Positions 24,231 through 31,365 of a stretch of 41,278 nucleotides of DNA are shown here, in pieces. Position 1 is the first letter of the stretch. Each line of letters begins with the position of its first letter. The notes beneath the pieces are model-generated. The model did no database searches. It worked only from the letters and a program-made list of their open reading frames with translations, and had not been told where the DNA came from. The DNA lies in assembly GCA_019115825.1 (NCBI GenBank), contig DXCV01000078.1, positions 1 to 41,278 on the forward strand. The letters are read 5' to 3'. Source of the DNA: Candidatus Bacteroides pullicola. Its GTDB lineage: Bacteria; Bacteroidota; Bacteroidia; Bacteroidales; Bacteroidaceae. The translations under genes were made by a program, and so were the position numbers.

Positions 24231-26375
24231 TCATTTCAATGTCAATGTCACGGTGCGTCCCTTCACAATGCGGCTGCCTGCGGGGAGCGACTGGCGGCGT
24301 ACACGCCCTATGCCACTGAGGTGGACTTTGAGGCCCGCGCTTTCCAGCAGGTAGACGGCATCCTTGGCGCCCATGCCTACCACGTTGGGCATCAGCCCTT
24401 CTTTCGGCTCGCGTTCGTGCAACACCACGGCTGCGGTGTCCCGTCGCTGCACGGCCCAGGCATCCGTCCCGCCCTCGGCCTTGGTGGGGATGTCCAGGTC
24501 GGCCAACACCGTGCGGGTGTCCTCCAGCTCGCCGGCCTTGACGTCGGGGATGGGGCACGAGGTGCTGTCTATGGCGGCGGTCAGGTCGAAGCGCAGGTCT
24601 TGGGCATACACCTGTCGGGCTATCTTGCCGAACACGCTACCCGCCATCAGTCCGCCCGATGCCGGCAAGCCCGGCTTCTGGATGGAGACGATGCAGCTGT
24701 ACTTGGGCGCCTCCGAGGGGAAGTAGCCGCAGAAGCTGACCAGGTAGTTCACCCGGCCGGACTTGTAGCCCTCCTTGCCTTTGGAGATTTGGGCGGTGCC
24801 CGTCTTGCCGGACACGGCGAACTCCGGGTTGCCGGCGGGCTTGGCCAGGCCGTGCGACACCACCCGGCGCAGGATGACGCGGATTTGGCTCAACGTGCTG
24901 TCTGAGCATATCTTCGGGTTGATGACTTCCGTGGGATACTCCTTCACCACCTCGCCGTCGCGCAGCAGGGCCTTGACGAACTTGGGGCGCACCATCTTGC
25001 CGTCGTTGGCAATGGCGTTGTAGAAGGTCAGGATGTTCATCGGCGGCAACTGCGATTCGTAGCCGATGCTCATCCACGGCAGGGTGGTCTTGGCGAAGTA
25101 ACGCTCGTCCGGCCCTTTCAGGTTGGGCTTGCCCTCGCCATGGATCTGGAGGTGCAGGGGCTGGTCCAGACTCATGCGCTTCAGTCCGTCCACGAACTTC
25201 TGCGGGTCGTCTCGGTAGTGCTTGTCTATCAGATAGGACACACCGATGTTGGACGAGACCTCCAGGATGCGTGTGACGTCTATCTTGCCGTAGCCGCCGC
25301 GGTGCCAGTTGTGGTCGCGCATCTTGCTGCCATACATGTTCATGATACCGTTGCCCGTGTCCACCATCGTGTGCGGGGTGATTTTCCCGTCTTCCAGGGC
25401 CACCATGATGGAGGCCGTCTTGAAGGTGGAGCCGGGTTCCAGCAGGTCGCTGATGGCGTTGCTGTTCATCTCGTAATATTTCCCGTCACTGGCCTTGGTG
25501 AGGTTGACGATGGCCTTGACCTCGCCTGTCTTCACCTCCATCAGCACAGCCACGCCCACCATGGCGTTGATGCGCTCCAACTCGTCGCGCAGGGCTTTCT
25601 CGCAGATGTCCTGCATCCCCACGTCGATGGTGGACACCACGTCGTAGCCGTCCTGTGCCGGGATGTCCACGATGTTCAGGTAGTGGTCCATCACCTTTTG
25701 GCGGTGGGTGATGCCGTTGCGTCCGCGCAAGACGGAGTCGAAAGCCAGCTCGATGCCGCTGCGTGCGCCCTTGGCCGTGTCGGCATAGAGGCGTCCCAGG
25801 GTCTGCGAGGCCAGCGAGCCGAAGGGTTTCTTGCGCTGGTTGTAGATTTGCGCGTGGAATCCGCCCGAGTAGGTGCTCTGGCGGAAGACGGGCAGGCGCT
25901 TGGCTTCCTTATATTGGATGTACGAGATGCGCTTGGGGTAGATGAGCCAGTGACGGCTCTTCTTCTTGCGGCCTTGGCGCAGGTGGCGCTTGAAGTAGGC
26001 CACGCTCTTGTCCGGGAAGATGCGGTGCAGGCCGATGCAGATGCTGTCGATGCTGTCCGTCAGGGCCTTGTCGCGCCGGGCCTGGTCCTTCTTGCGGCGT
26101 TCCTCGTCTGTCCGTTCGCCGGACATGAAGTCCATGTAGATGCGGTACTCGGGCAGCGAGCTGGCCATCAGCTTGCCGTCGGCCGAGAGGATGTTGCCGC
26201 GGTTGGGGCGTATGGTGACATTCTCACGCACGAAGCGGTCGGCTACGGCTTGCCAGTAGTCCCGCTCGGCATACATGATGACCGCCGCTTTGACGATGAC
26301 AAATACGCCCAGCAGCAGCATGATTACCACGATGAAGAAGTAGCGGTTGACGATGTTCTTTTTGTTGATGGTCAT
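24231..26375 (-). CDS. ftsI: Septal transpeptidase FtsI (PBP3 type) with a PASTA domain
   Basis: A 714-residue class B penicillin-binding protein. One membrane helix at about residues 12-32, then the pedestal domain with RPNRGNILSADG, and the transpeptidase with S316-T-F-K319 (SxxK), S374-S-N376 (SxN) and K524-T-G526 (KTG). The last 55-60 residues (MPNVVGMGAKDAVYLLESAG and onward) are one PASTA domain. A lysine/arginine-rich insertion (KRHLRQGRKKKSRHW, about 129-143) lies in the pedestal. It cross-links septal peptidoglycan with FtsW. It sits between ftsL and murE. Confidence 0.96.
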   Translation of the reverse strand: MTINKKNIVNRYFFIVVIMLLLGVFVIVKAAVIMYAERDYWQAVADRFVRENVTIRPNRGNILSADGKLMASSLPEYRIYMDFMSGERTDEERRKKDQARRDKALTDSIDSICIGLHRIFPDKSVAYFKRHLRQGRKKKSRHWLIYPKRISYIQYKEAKRLPVFRQSTYSGGFHAQIYNQRKKPFGSLASQTLGRLYADTAKGARSGIELAFDSVLRGRNGITHRQKVMDHYLNIVDIPAQDGYDVVSTIDVGMQDICEKALRDELERINAMVGVAVLMEVKTGEVKAIVNLTKASDGKYYEMNSNAISDLLEPGSTFKTASIMVALEDGKITPHTMVDTGNGIMNMYGSKMRDHNWHRGGYGKIDVTRILEVSSNIGVSYLIDKHYRDDPQKFVDGLKRMSLDQPLHLQIHGEGKPNLKGPDERYFAKTTLPWMSIGYESQLPPMNILTFYNAIANDGKMVRPKFVKALLRDGEVVKEYPTEVINPKICSDSTLSQIRVILRRVVSHGLAKPAGNPEFAVSGKTGTAQISKGKEGYKSGRVNYLVSFCGYFPSEAPKYSCIVSIQKPGLPASGGLMAGSVFGKIARQVYAQDLRFDLTAAIDSTSCPIPDVKAGELEDTRTVLADLDIPTKAEGGTDAWAVQRRDTAAVVLHEREPKEGLMPNVVGMGAKDAVYLLESAGLKVHLSGIGRVRRQSLPAGSRIVKGRTVTLTLK

Positions 26376-26396
26376 GGTGAGTACCTCCTTTTGTCG

Positions 26397-26747
26397 TTAA
26401 TCGTTGCGTATCAGGTAGGGTGGTGTCGTGGCGCTCTGCAGGTCGCTCTGCTGCGTGGCGATGTATTCCTCGATGCGCGACTGGCGGCTGTGCTCCATCA
26501 GTTCCGAGCTGCGCGTCAGGGCGTCGTATTTGATGTCCGTCAGGTCCTTCTTCAGTTCCTCGATGCGTATCATTTGCTGTTGGCACTCGTAGCGGTTGTT
26601 GATGTAGAAGATGACGAGCACCATGACGAGCACCAGCAGCTTGACCTGCCGGCGGAAGAATTCGGTGGCCAGGATGTCACCGCCGATGATGCCCCTCCAC
26701 GCTGTGCGGCGGGCGGATTTTTTGGCTTTCTTTTTCTCGGTTCCCAT
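26397..26747 (-). CDS. ftsL: FtsL-like division protein
   Basis: A 116-residue bitopic protein: a basic cytoplasmic N-terminus (EKKKAKKSARRTAW), a single membrane helix at about residues 34-50 (LLVLVMVLVIFYIN) and a periplasmic coiled coil (MIRIEELKKDLTDIKYDALT). Sequence similarity to proteobacterial FtsL is low; the call rests on size, topology and position between rsmH and ftsI, where FtsL always sits. The family forms the FtsQLB complex that activates FtsWI. Confidence 0.85.
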   Translation of the reverse strand: MGTEKKKAKKSARRTAWRGIIGGDILATEFFRRQVKLLVLVMVLVIFYINNRYECQQQMIRIEELKKDLTDIKYDALTRSSELMEHSRQSRIEEYIATQQSDLQSATTPPYLIRND

Positions 26748-26768
26748 GTCGGTAGTTCTCTCCTTTGT

Positions 26769-27701
26769 TTAGTTGTCGTTGTTGTCGTCCCGTTTTTCGG
26801 CGATGCGCAGTTTGGCGCTGCGCGAGCGCGGGTTGCGGGCCACTTCGTCCTCGTCCGGCGTGATGACTTTGTTGTTCACCGTGCGGAAGGGTGTCTGCAC
26901 GTTGCCGTAGAAGTCCTTCACCACCGTGCCCTCCACGTTGCCGGTCTTCATCAGGTTCTTCACCAGGCGGTCTTCCAGCGAGTGGTAGGTGATGACCGCC
27001 AGTCGTCCGCCCGGCCGCAGGGCCTCAGTGGCGGCTTGCAGCATCTCGCGCAGGGCTTCCATTTCGTGGTTCACCTCGATGCGCAGGGCCTGGAAGACGC
27101 GGGCCAGTTCTTTCTTCTCGCGTTCGCGGCCGAAGAGGGGCTTCACGATGTCCAGGAACTGGCCGATGGTGGCGATCGGCGCGTTGGCCCGTGCCTTGGC
27201 GAGGACGGCAGCCAGCTTGCGGCTGTTCTTCAGCTCGCCGTAGAGGTAGAAGACGTTGGCCAGGCGTTCCTCGTCGTAGGTGTTCACCACGTCGGCCGCC
27301 GTCTGTCCGGCCCGCTTGTTCATGCGCATGTCCAGCGCGCCGTCGAAGCGGAAGGAGAAGCCCCGCTGGCTGTCGTCGAAGTGGTGGGACGACACGCCCA
27401 GGTCGGCCAGCAGCCCGTCGATGTGGTCGATGCCGTGGTAGCGCAGGAAATTGTGCAGGTAGCGGAAGTTGCTGCGCACGAAGGTGAAGCGCGGGTCATC
27501 CGGGATGTTGCCCTCCGCGTCCTCGTCCTGGTCGAAGCCCAGCAGGCGCCCGTTGGGGCCGAGGCGGCGCAGGATTTCACGCGTGTGGCCGCCGCCGCCC
27601 AGGGTGACGTCCACGTAGATGCCGTCCGGGCGGATGTCCAGTCCGTCCACGGCGGGTGCCAGCAGCACCGGTATGTGATAGGTCGTAGTGTCTTGTGTCA
27701 T
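26769..27701 (-). CDS. rsmH: 16S rRNA (cytosine1402-N4)-methyltransferase
   Basis: A SAM-dependent methyltransferase of 310 residues from the ATG at 27701 (MTQDTTTYHIPVLLAPAVDG). A start ten codons earlier is open, but 27701 forms ATGA with the mraZ stop and matches the family N-terminus. The SAM motif is VDVTLGGGGHTREIL; further conserved blocks are DGLLADLGVSSHHFD, RMNKRAGQTAADVVN, and YHSLEDRLVKNLM near the C-terminus. It methylates C1402 in the decoding centre of 16S rRNA. Second gene of the dcw operon. Confidence 0.96.
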   Translation of the reverse strand: MTQDTTTYHIPVLLAPAVDGLDIRPDGIYVDVTLGGGGHTREILRRLGPNGRLLGFDQDEDAEGNIPDDPRFTFVRSNFRYLHNFLRYHGIDHIDGLLADLGVSSHHFDDSQRGFSFRFDGALDMRMNKRAGQTAADVVNTYDEERLANVFYLYGELKNSRKLAAVLAKARANAPIATIGQFLDIVKPLFGREREKKELARVFQALRIEVNHEMEALREMLQAATEALRPGGRLAVITYHSLEDRLVKNLMKTGNVEGTVVKDFYGNVQTPFRTVNNKVITPDEDEVARNPRSRSAKLRIAEKRDDNNDN

Positions 27702-28180
27702 TGGTCTTGCCCTCCTTCCTTGTCTTCCCACAAATCGTCGCCCAGGACTTCTTGCAACGCCTGGCTGAAGTCTTCAGCCTCCATGAAAGGCTGTTCGGCG
27801 CGTGACTTGGCCCAGATTTCGATGGTGTTGTCCATGCCGATGAAGCGCACTTCGCTCTCGATGCCGGCCATTTGCAGGTAGCGGCGGGGGATGAGGATGC
27901 GCCCGTTGCCGTCCGGCACCACCACTTCGGCATCGCTGACGAATTGGCGGAACACGGCCTGCTGGCGGGCGTTCCAGCGGTTTAGCCGCCGGCGCAGTTG
28001 CTCCTGAGTCTTGAACCACACGCTCTCCGGGTAGAGCACCAGGCAGTCCTGGAACACGTCTTTGCGCAGCACGAGGCTCTCCTCGGACGCGGCTTGCAGC
28101 TGCTTCCGGAAGGTGGCGGGGATGAACACCCGTCCCTTGGCGTCGGTTTTGGCCTCGATGTTGCCCAGAAAACGTAGCAT
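27698..28180 (-). CDS. mraZ: Transcriptional regulator MraZ
   Basis: From the ATG at 28180 (MLRFLGNIEAKTDAKGRVFI) the protein has 160 residues. The frame opens 16 codons earlier, but that part overlaps the promoter region and does not fit the family. There are two AbrB-like repeats with the motif DxKGR: AKTDAKGRVFIPATFR near the N-terminus and VPDGNGRILIPRRYLQ near residue 85-100. MraZ is the conserved first gene of dcw clusters and a DNA-binding regulator of its own operon, binding tandem TGGGN boxes. Such boxes are seen upstream at 28222-28237. The SD-like AAGGAAAG precedes the ATG. Confidence 0.95.
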   Translation of the reverse strand: MLRFLGNIEAKTDAKGRVFIPATFRKQLQAASEESLVLRKDVFQDCLVLYPESVWFKTQEQLRRRLNRWNARQQAVFRQFVSDAEVVVPDGNGRILIPRRYLQMAGIESEVRFIGMDNTIEIWAKSRAEQPFMEAEDFSQALQEVLGDDLWEDKEGGQDQ

Positions 28181-28207
28181 TTCTTTCCTTATTATAATAT
28201 CAGGGTG

Positions 28208-28215
28208 TAAAAGTA
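28208..28215 (-). promoter_or_regulatory. Probable -7 box of the dcw operon
   Basis: On the minus strand TACTTTTA (28215 to 28208) has one mismatch to TAnnTTTG and lies about 30 nt before the mraZ ATG. The candidate MraZ boxes sit immediately upstream, where bound protein would interfere with or contact RNA polymerase. Confidence 0.4.
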
Positions 28216-28221
28216 CACAAT

Positions 28222-28237
28222 TCCCCACAATCCCCCA
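28222..28237 (-). promoter_or_regulatory. Tandem MraZ boxes upstream of mraZ
   Basis: On the minus strand TGGGGG (28237-28232) and TGGGGA (28227-28222) are spaced 10 bp apart, as in the TGGGN direct repeats bound by E. coli MraZ. They lie directly upstream of the -7 box. Confidence 0.55.
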
Positions 28238-28331
28238 CTATGTTTCAGCGAAAAACTTTCAAAGAAGTTTTCAACACCCTGTTGATTATTTATCCTCCTG
28301 AAAATTAGGAATCTTCTGAAACGCTTTGCTG

Positions 28332-28348
28332 GTGGGGGATTGCGGGGA
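28332..28348 (+). promoter_or_regulatory. Second MraZ-box-like pair, opposite orientation
   Basis: TGGGGG (28333-28338) and CGGGGA (28343-28348) repeat the 10-bp spacing. The 11-mer GTGGGGGATTG is identical to the minus-strand copy at 28238-28228, so the two pairs face each other about 93 bp apart. Confidence 0.4.
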
Positions 28349-28383
28349 AATTACCCTTCGGCGGGGAGAGAAAAACGGGGGCT

Positions 28384-28463
28384 TCGGGCGGGCGTACCTG
28401 CGCCCGTGCTTACCCGTACCCCCGCCCGTGCTTAGGCGTACCTGCGCCCTCGGGCGGGGATAT
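28384..28463. repeat. GC-rich 22-bp-unit repeat (family B), copy 2
   Basis: Three GTACC starts at 28394, 28416 and 28438 mark direct units of 22 bp (type GTACCTGCGCCCGTGCTTA). The array ends in GGGCGGGGATAT, matching the end of copy 1 at 7093-7182. It fills most of the gap between the sigma factor stop and the mraZ upstream region. Confidence 0.65.
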
Positions 28464-28487
28464 GGGTTAGCCGACGTAGCCGACAGT

Positions 28488-28991
28488 TCAGCGGAAATCC
28501 TTCAGTTCCTGCTGCAGGCGTTGCCGCGTGAAGAAGATGCGGCTCTTCACCGTCCCGATGGGCAGGTCCATCTTTGCGGCAATCTCGCGGTACTTGAAGC
28601 CTGAGAAGTGCATCAGGAAGGGGGTGCGGTATTCCTTGGGCAGGGCGTTCACCGTGCGGTACATTTCTTTCAGGTCGTAGGCGGCCTCGGTGTTTTCCGA
28701 AGCTTCCTTGGTCGACGCGTTCAGGAAGTAGTGGTTCTCGGTGGTGTCCACGAAGGTCTGTTCGCGCACGTTGCGGCGGTAGTTGTTGATGAAGATGTTG
28801 CGCATGATGGTGTATGTCCAACCCATGAAATTGGTGTCGGGTTCGTACTTGTCTTCGTTGTCCAAGGCTTTCAGCGAGGTCTCTTGCCTCAAGTCGTGGG
28901 CTTCGTCATGATCTGTCGTCAGTTTGTAGGCAAAGCGCAGCAGTTCGTCCTGCACGCCTACCAGTTCTTTTGCAAATGTCACACTGTTCAT
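28488..28991 (-). CDS. ECF-type RNA polymerase sigma factor
   Basis: From the ATG at 28991 (MNSVTFAKELVGVQDELLRF) the protein has 167 residues. The frame is open 36 codons further, but that part holds the leader hairpin. Region 2 covers LLRFAYKLTTDHDEAHDLRQETSLKAL and TNFMGWTYTIMRNIFINNYR (each split here for reading), and region 4 covers LPKEYRTPFLMHFSGFKYRE and AAKMDLPIGTVKSRIFFTRQR. No anti-sigma gene is adjacent, so it is not a standard sigma/anti-sigma pair. It is transcribed away from glsA. The regulon is unknown. Confidence 0.92.
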   Translation of the reverse strand: MNSVTFAKELVGVQDELLRFAYKLTTDHDEAHDLRQETSLKALDNEDKYEPDTNFMGWTYTIMRNIFINNYRRNVREQTFVDTTENHYFLNASTKEASENTEAAYDLKEMYRTVNALPKEYRTPFLMHFSGFKYREIAAKMDLPIGTVKSRIFFTRQRLQQELKDFR

Positions 28992-29014
28992 AAAATACTG
29001 TTTTTTTAGGTTCA

Positions 29015-29046
29015 GGCCGGTACCCGTCTCTCGGGCCGGATTTTTT
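29015..29046 (+). other. Hairpin with a T-tract in the sigma factor leader, reading antisense
   Basis: CCGG-TA-CCCG pairs with CGGG-CCGG around TCTCT and is followed by TTTTTT on the plus strand. That is the shape of an intrinsic terminator facing glsA, although no plus-strand gene lies upstream. On the minus strand the same hairpin stands in the sigma factor leader, about 25-50 nt before the ATG. Confidence 0.45.
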
Positions 29047-29053
29047 GTTGATG

Positions 29054-29061
29054 CAAGTTTA
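29054..29061 (-). promoter_or_regulatory. Possible -7 box of the sigma factor gene
   Basis: On the minus strand TAAACTTG has one mismatch to TAnnTTTG and lies about 65 nt before the ATG at 28991. No clear -33 element. Confidence 0.3.
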
Positions 29062-29277
29062 CGAAATATTTCCCACAGGCGCCGACGGATTTCAGCCATT
29101 CTTTAGGGTGGAAACTGACATGGGACAGTAAACCCGTGCTGCAGGAGAGATTCCCCGTCGTTTGCCTATTTTATTGCACACTCTGGGGACTTTTGCGCAA
29201 TAAGACAGGTGAAAATGGGGAATTGGCAGATAAACTATGGGTTTTGATAGATATCGGTGGCAGTTTTCTGTCAAATC

Positions 29278-29310
29278 TTTGCGATTAATGAAAAAGATGC
29301 GTTATTTTTG
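29278..29310 (+). promoter_or_regulatory. Promoter of the glsA-glsB operon
   Basis: TTTG (29278-29281), a 21-nt spacer and TATTTTTG (29303-29310) match the Bacteroidota -33/-7 pattern in both elements and spacing. The start would be near 29318, about 17 nt before the ATG at 29335. This is the best promoter match in the window. Nothing else is recognised in the 343-bp gap between the two divergent genes apart from this site and the sigma factor leader. Confidence 0.65.
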
Positions 29311-29334
29311 CGCTGTAAAATCATCGGAACGAGC

Positions 29335-30156
29335 ATGGCTGACGATTCATTGTTTTTGATAGATATAGACAAAGTGTTGCAGGAGAAGGCTCCGCAGAAG
29401 GCGAAGTACATCCCGCGCTTTGTTGTCTCCTACCTGAAGCGCATCGTCCACCAGGACGAGCTGAACGGCTTCTTGCGCGGAGCGCAAGACAAGGTCGGCG
29501 TGGACTTCCTGAAGGCCAGTCTGGACTTCCTGGACGCGAAGCTGGTGGTCCGGGGCGAGGAGAACCTGCCCAAGGACGGACGCCTCTGCACCTTCGTTTC
29601 CAACCATCCCCTGGGCGGACAAGATGGCCTGGCTTTGGGCTACGTGCTGGGCACGCACTATGACGGCAAGATAAAATACCTGGTCAACGACCTGCTGATG
29701 AATCTGCACGGCCTTGCGCCTCTCTGCATCCCCATCAACAAGACAGGCCGGCAAGCCAAGGACTTCCCCCGCGTGGTGGAGGCGGGGTTCGCGTCGGACA
29801 ACCAGTTGCTTATGTTCCCCGCCGGGCTGTGCTCGCGGCGCCAACAGGGCGTCATCCGCGACCTGGAGTGGAAGAAGGCGTTCATCGTCAAGAGCGTGCA
29901 ACACCACAGGGACGTGGTGCCCATCCACTTCGACGGGCGCAACTCCAACTTCTTCTACAACCTGGCCAACGCCTGCAAGACGCTGGGCATCAAGTTCAAC
30001 ATCGCCATGCTCTACTTGGCCGACGAGATGCTGAAGAACCGCCACAAGACTTTCACCATCACCATCGGGAAGCCCATCCCCTGGCAGACCTTCGACAAGT
30101 CGAAGACGCCCCTGCAATGGGCACAATATGTTAAGGACATCGTGTATAAACTCTGA
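29335..30156 (+). CDS. glsA: GlsA-like O-acyltransferase (glycine lipid synthesis)
   Basis: From the ATG at 29335 (MADDSLFLIDIDKVLQEKAP) the protein has 273 residues. It belongs to the PlsC-like acyltransferases: VSNHPLGGQDGLALG holds the catalytic histidine and an aspartate (in this subgroup one residue further apart than the classical H-x4-D), and MFPAGLCSRR is the second motif. In Bacteroides thetaiotaomicron the pair GlsB/GlsA makes glycine lipids: GlsB N-acylates glycine and GlsA adds the second acyl chain to the 3-hydroxyl group (established knowledge of that pair). The GNAT-type partner follows after 13 bp. The longer frame from 29257 includes the promoter and is rejected. Confidence 0.82.
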   Translation: MADDSLFLIDIDKVLQEKAPQKAKYIPRFVVSYLKRIVHQDELNGFLRGAQDKVGVDFLKASLDFLDAKLVVRGEENLPKDGRLCTFVSNHPLGGQDGLALGYVLGTHYDGKIKYLVNDLLMNLHGLAPLCIPINKTGRQAKDFPRVVEAGFASDNQLLMFPAGLCSRRQQGVIRDLEWKKAFIVKSVQHHRDVVPIHFDGRNSNFFYNLANACKTLGIKFNIAMLYLADEMLKNRHKTFTITIGKPIPWQTFDKSKTPLQWAQYVKDIVYKL

Positions 30157-30169
30157 ACACCAACTGAAT

Positions 30170-31129
30170 ATGGAAGATATCATTGCACCGGTTAGCAAGG
30201 AACTGCTGAAAGCGGAACTGACGGAAGACAAACGCCTGCGCATGACCAACCGCAGCAACAACCAGATTTACATCGTCACGGCGCACGACTCCCCGCACAC
30301 GATGCAGGAGATTGGACGCCTGCGCGAGATTGCTTTCCGTGCCGCCGGAGGAGGAACGGGCAAGTCGGTGGACATCGACGAGTTCGATGTCATGGAGCAT
30401 CCCTACAAGCAGCTCATCGTCTGGAACCCGGAGGCCGAGGAAATCTTGGGCGGTTACCGCTACATCCTGGGCACGGACGTCCGCTTCGACGATAAGGGGC
30501 AACCTCTGCTGGCCACCGCCCATATGTTCCACTTCTCCGACAAGTTCCTGCGCGAATATCTCCCCACCACCATCGAGCTGGCCCGCTCGTTCGTCACGCT
30601 GGAATACCAGCGCACCCGCATGGACAACAAGGGCCTCTTTGCCCTGGACAACCTCTGGGACGGGTTGGGCGCACTGACTGTCGTCATGCCCAACGTCCGC
30701 TATTTCTTCGGCAAGGTCACGATGTATCCCAACTATTCCCGCCCGGGCCGCGACATGATTCTCTACTTCCTGAAAAAGCATTTCGGCGACAAGGAAGGTC
30801 TTGTCACTCCCATTGATCCGCTGCAAATCGAGACCGACGAGCGCGAGCTGGCCGACCTCTTCTGCAAGGACACCTTCAAGGAGAACTACAAAATCCTGAA
30901 TGCTGAGGTGCGCAAGCTGGGCTACAACATTCCCCCGCTGGTGAACGCCTACATGAGTCTCAGCCCCACGATGCGCATGTTCGGCACCGCCATCAACCGC
31001 GAGTTCGGCGACGTGGAGGAGACCGGAATCCTCATCGCTGTGGACGAAATCCTGGTGGAGAAGCGCATGCGCCACATCCAGTCCTACATCGAGAACGAGG
31101 CCAAGCGCGGCGAGGGCAAGTGTTTCTGA
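30170..31129 (+). CDS. glsB: GlsB-like GNAT-family N-acyltransferase (glycine lipid synthesis)
   Basis: From the ATG at 30170 (MEDIIAPVSKELLKAELTED) the protein has 319 residues and resembles the hemolysin/OlsB-type acyltransferases: an N-terminal GNAT fold (EIGRLREIAFRAAGGGTGKS, EEILGGYRYILG, IELARSFVTLEYQRT) and a C-terminal extension. It probably transfers a 3-hydroxyacyl group from acyl-ACP to the amino group of glycine, giving the substrate for GlsA. The assignment rests on the pairing with the O-acyltransferase, which has the same gene partner as in B. thetaiotaomicron. An ornithine-type acceptor cannot be excluded from sequence alone. Confidence 0.82.
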   Translation: MEDIIAPVSKELLKAELTEDKRLRMTNRSNNQIYIVTAHDSPHTMQEIGRLREIAFRAAGGGTGKSVDIDEFDVMEHPYKQLIVWNPEAEEILGGYRYILGTDVRFDDKGQPLLATAHMFHFSDKFLREYLPTTIELARSFVTLEYQRTRMDNKGLFALDNLWDGLGALTVVMPNVRYFFGKVTMYPNYSRPGRDMILYFLKKHFGDKEGLVTPIDPLQIETDERELADLFCKDTFKENYKILNAEVRKLGYNIPPLVNAYMSLSPTMRMFGTAINREFGDVEETGILIAVDEILVEKRMRHIQSYIENEAKRGEGKCF

Positions 31130-31157
31130 TTTATCCCTATTGCTGTATAAACCAAGA

Positions 31158-31312
31158 GGGTGTGTCAAAATAAGGAATGGCACACAGATGACTCAGATAG
31201 GGCAGATGACCACAGATTATATGTAACTGATTACGAGCAAAATAAATCTGTGATCATCTGATTAATCCGTGTCATCTGTGTGCCATGTCTATATTTTGAT
31301 ACACCCCCTTCT
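31158..31312. repeat. Inverted-repeat element (family C), copy 1
   Basis: The inner ends TGGCACACAGATGA (31178-31191) and TCATCTGTGTGCCA (31272-31285) are perfect inverted repeats that continue imperfectly for about 45 nt inward. Outside them GGGTGTGTCAAAATA (31158-31172) pairs with TATTTTGATACACCC with one mismatch. No ORF is inside. It separates the converging glsB and sulfatase genes and could also stop transcription. Confidence 0.7.
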
Positions 31313-31365
31313 GTTATACCCTGTCTTCGCCCGTGGTATCCGGGCAGAAGGGGCCGTCGCTCGCC

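Noticed and set aside
25140..27881. A 913-codon open frame antisense to ftsI, ftsL and rsmH
   Set aside because: It mirrors three genes with clear motifs on the other strand. Its protein is rich in V, H, D and G with no recognisable domain, typical of antisense frames in GC-rich coding DNA. The same holds for the long plus-strand frames at 3397-5064, 12471-13760, 15957-17576, 22745-24187 and 33129-35021.
28384..28463. Possible CRISPR array in the GC-rich repeat
   Set aside because: The 22-bp units are contiguous with no spacers, and no cas gene is in the window.
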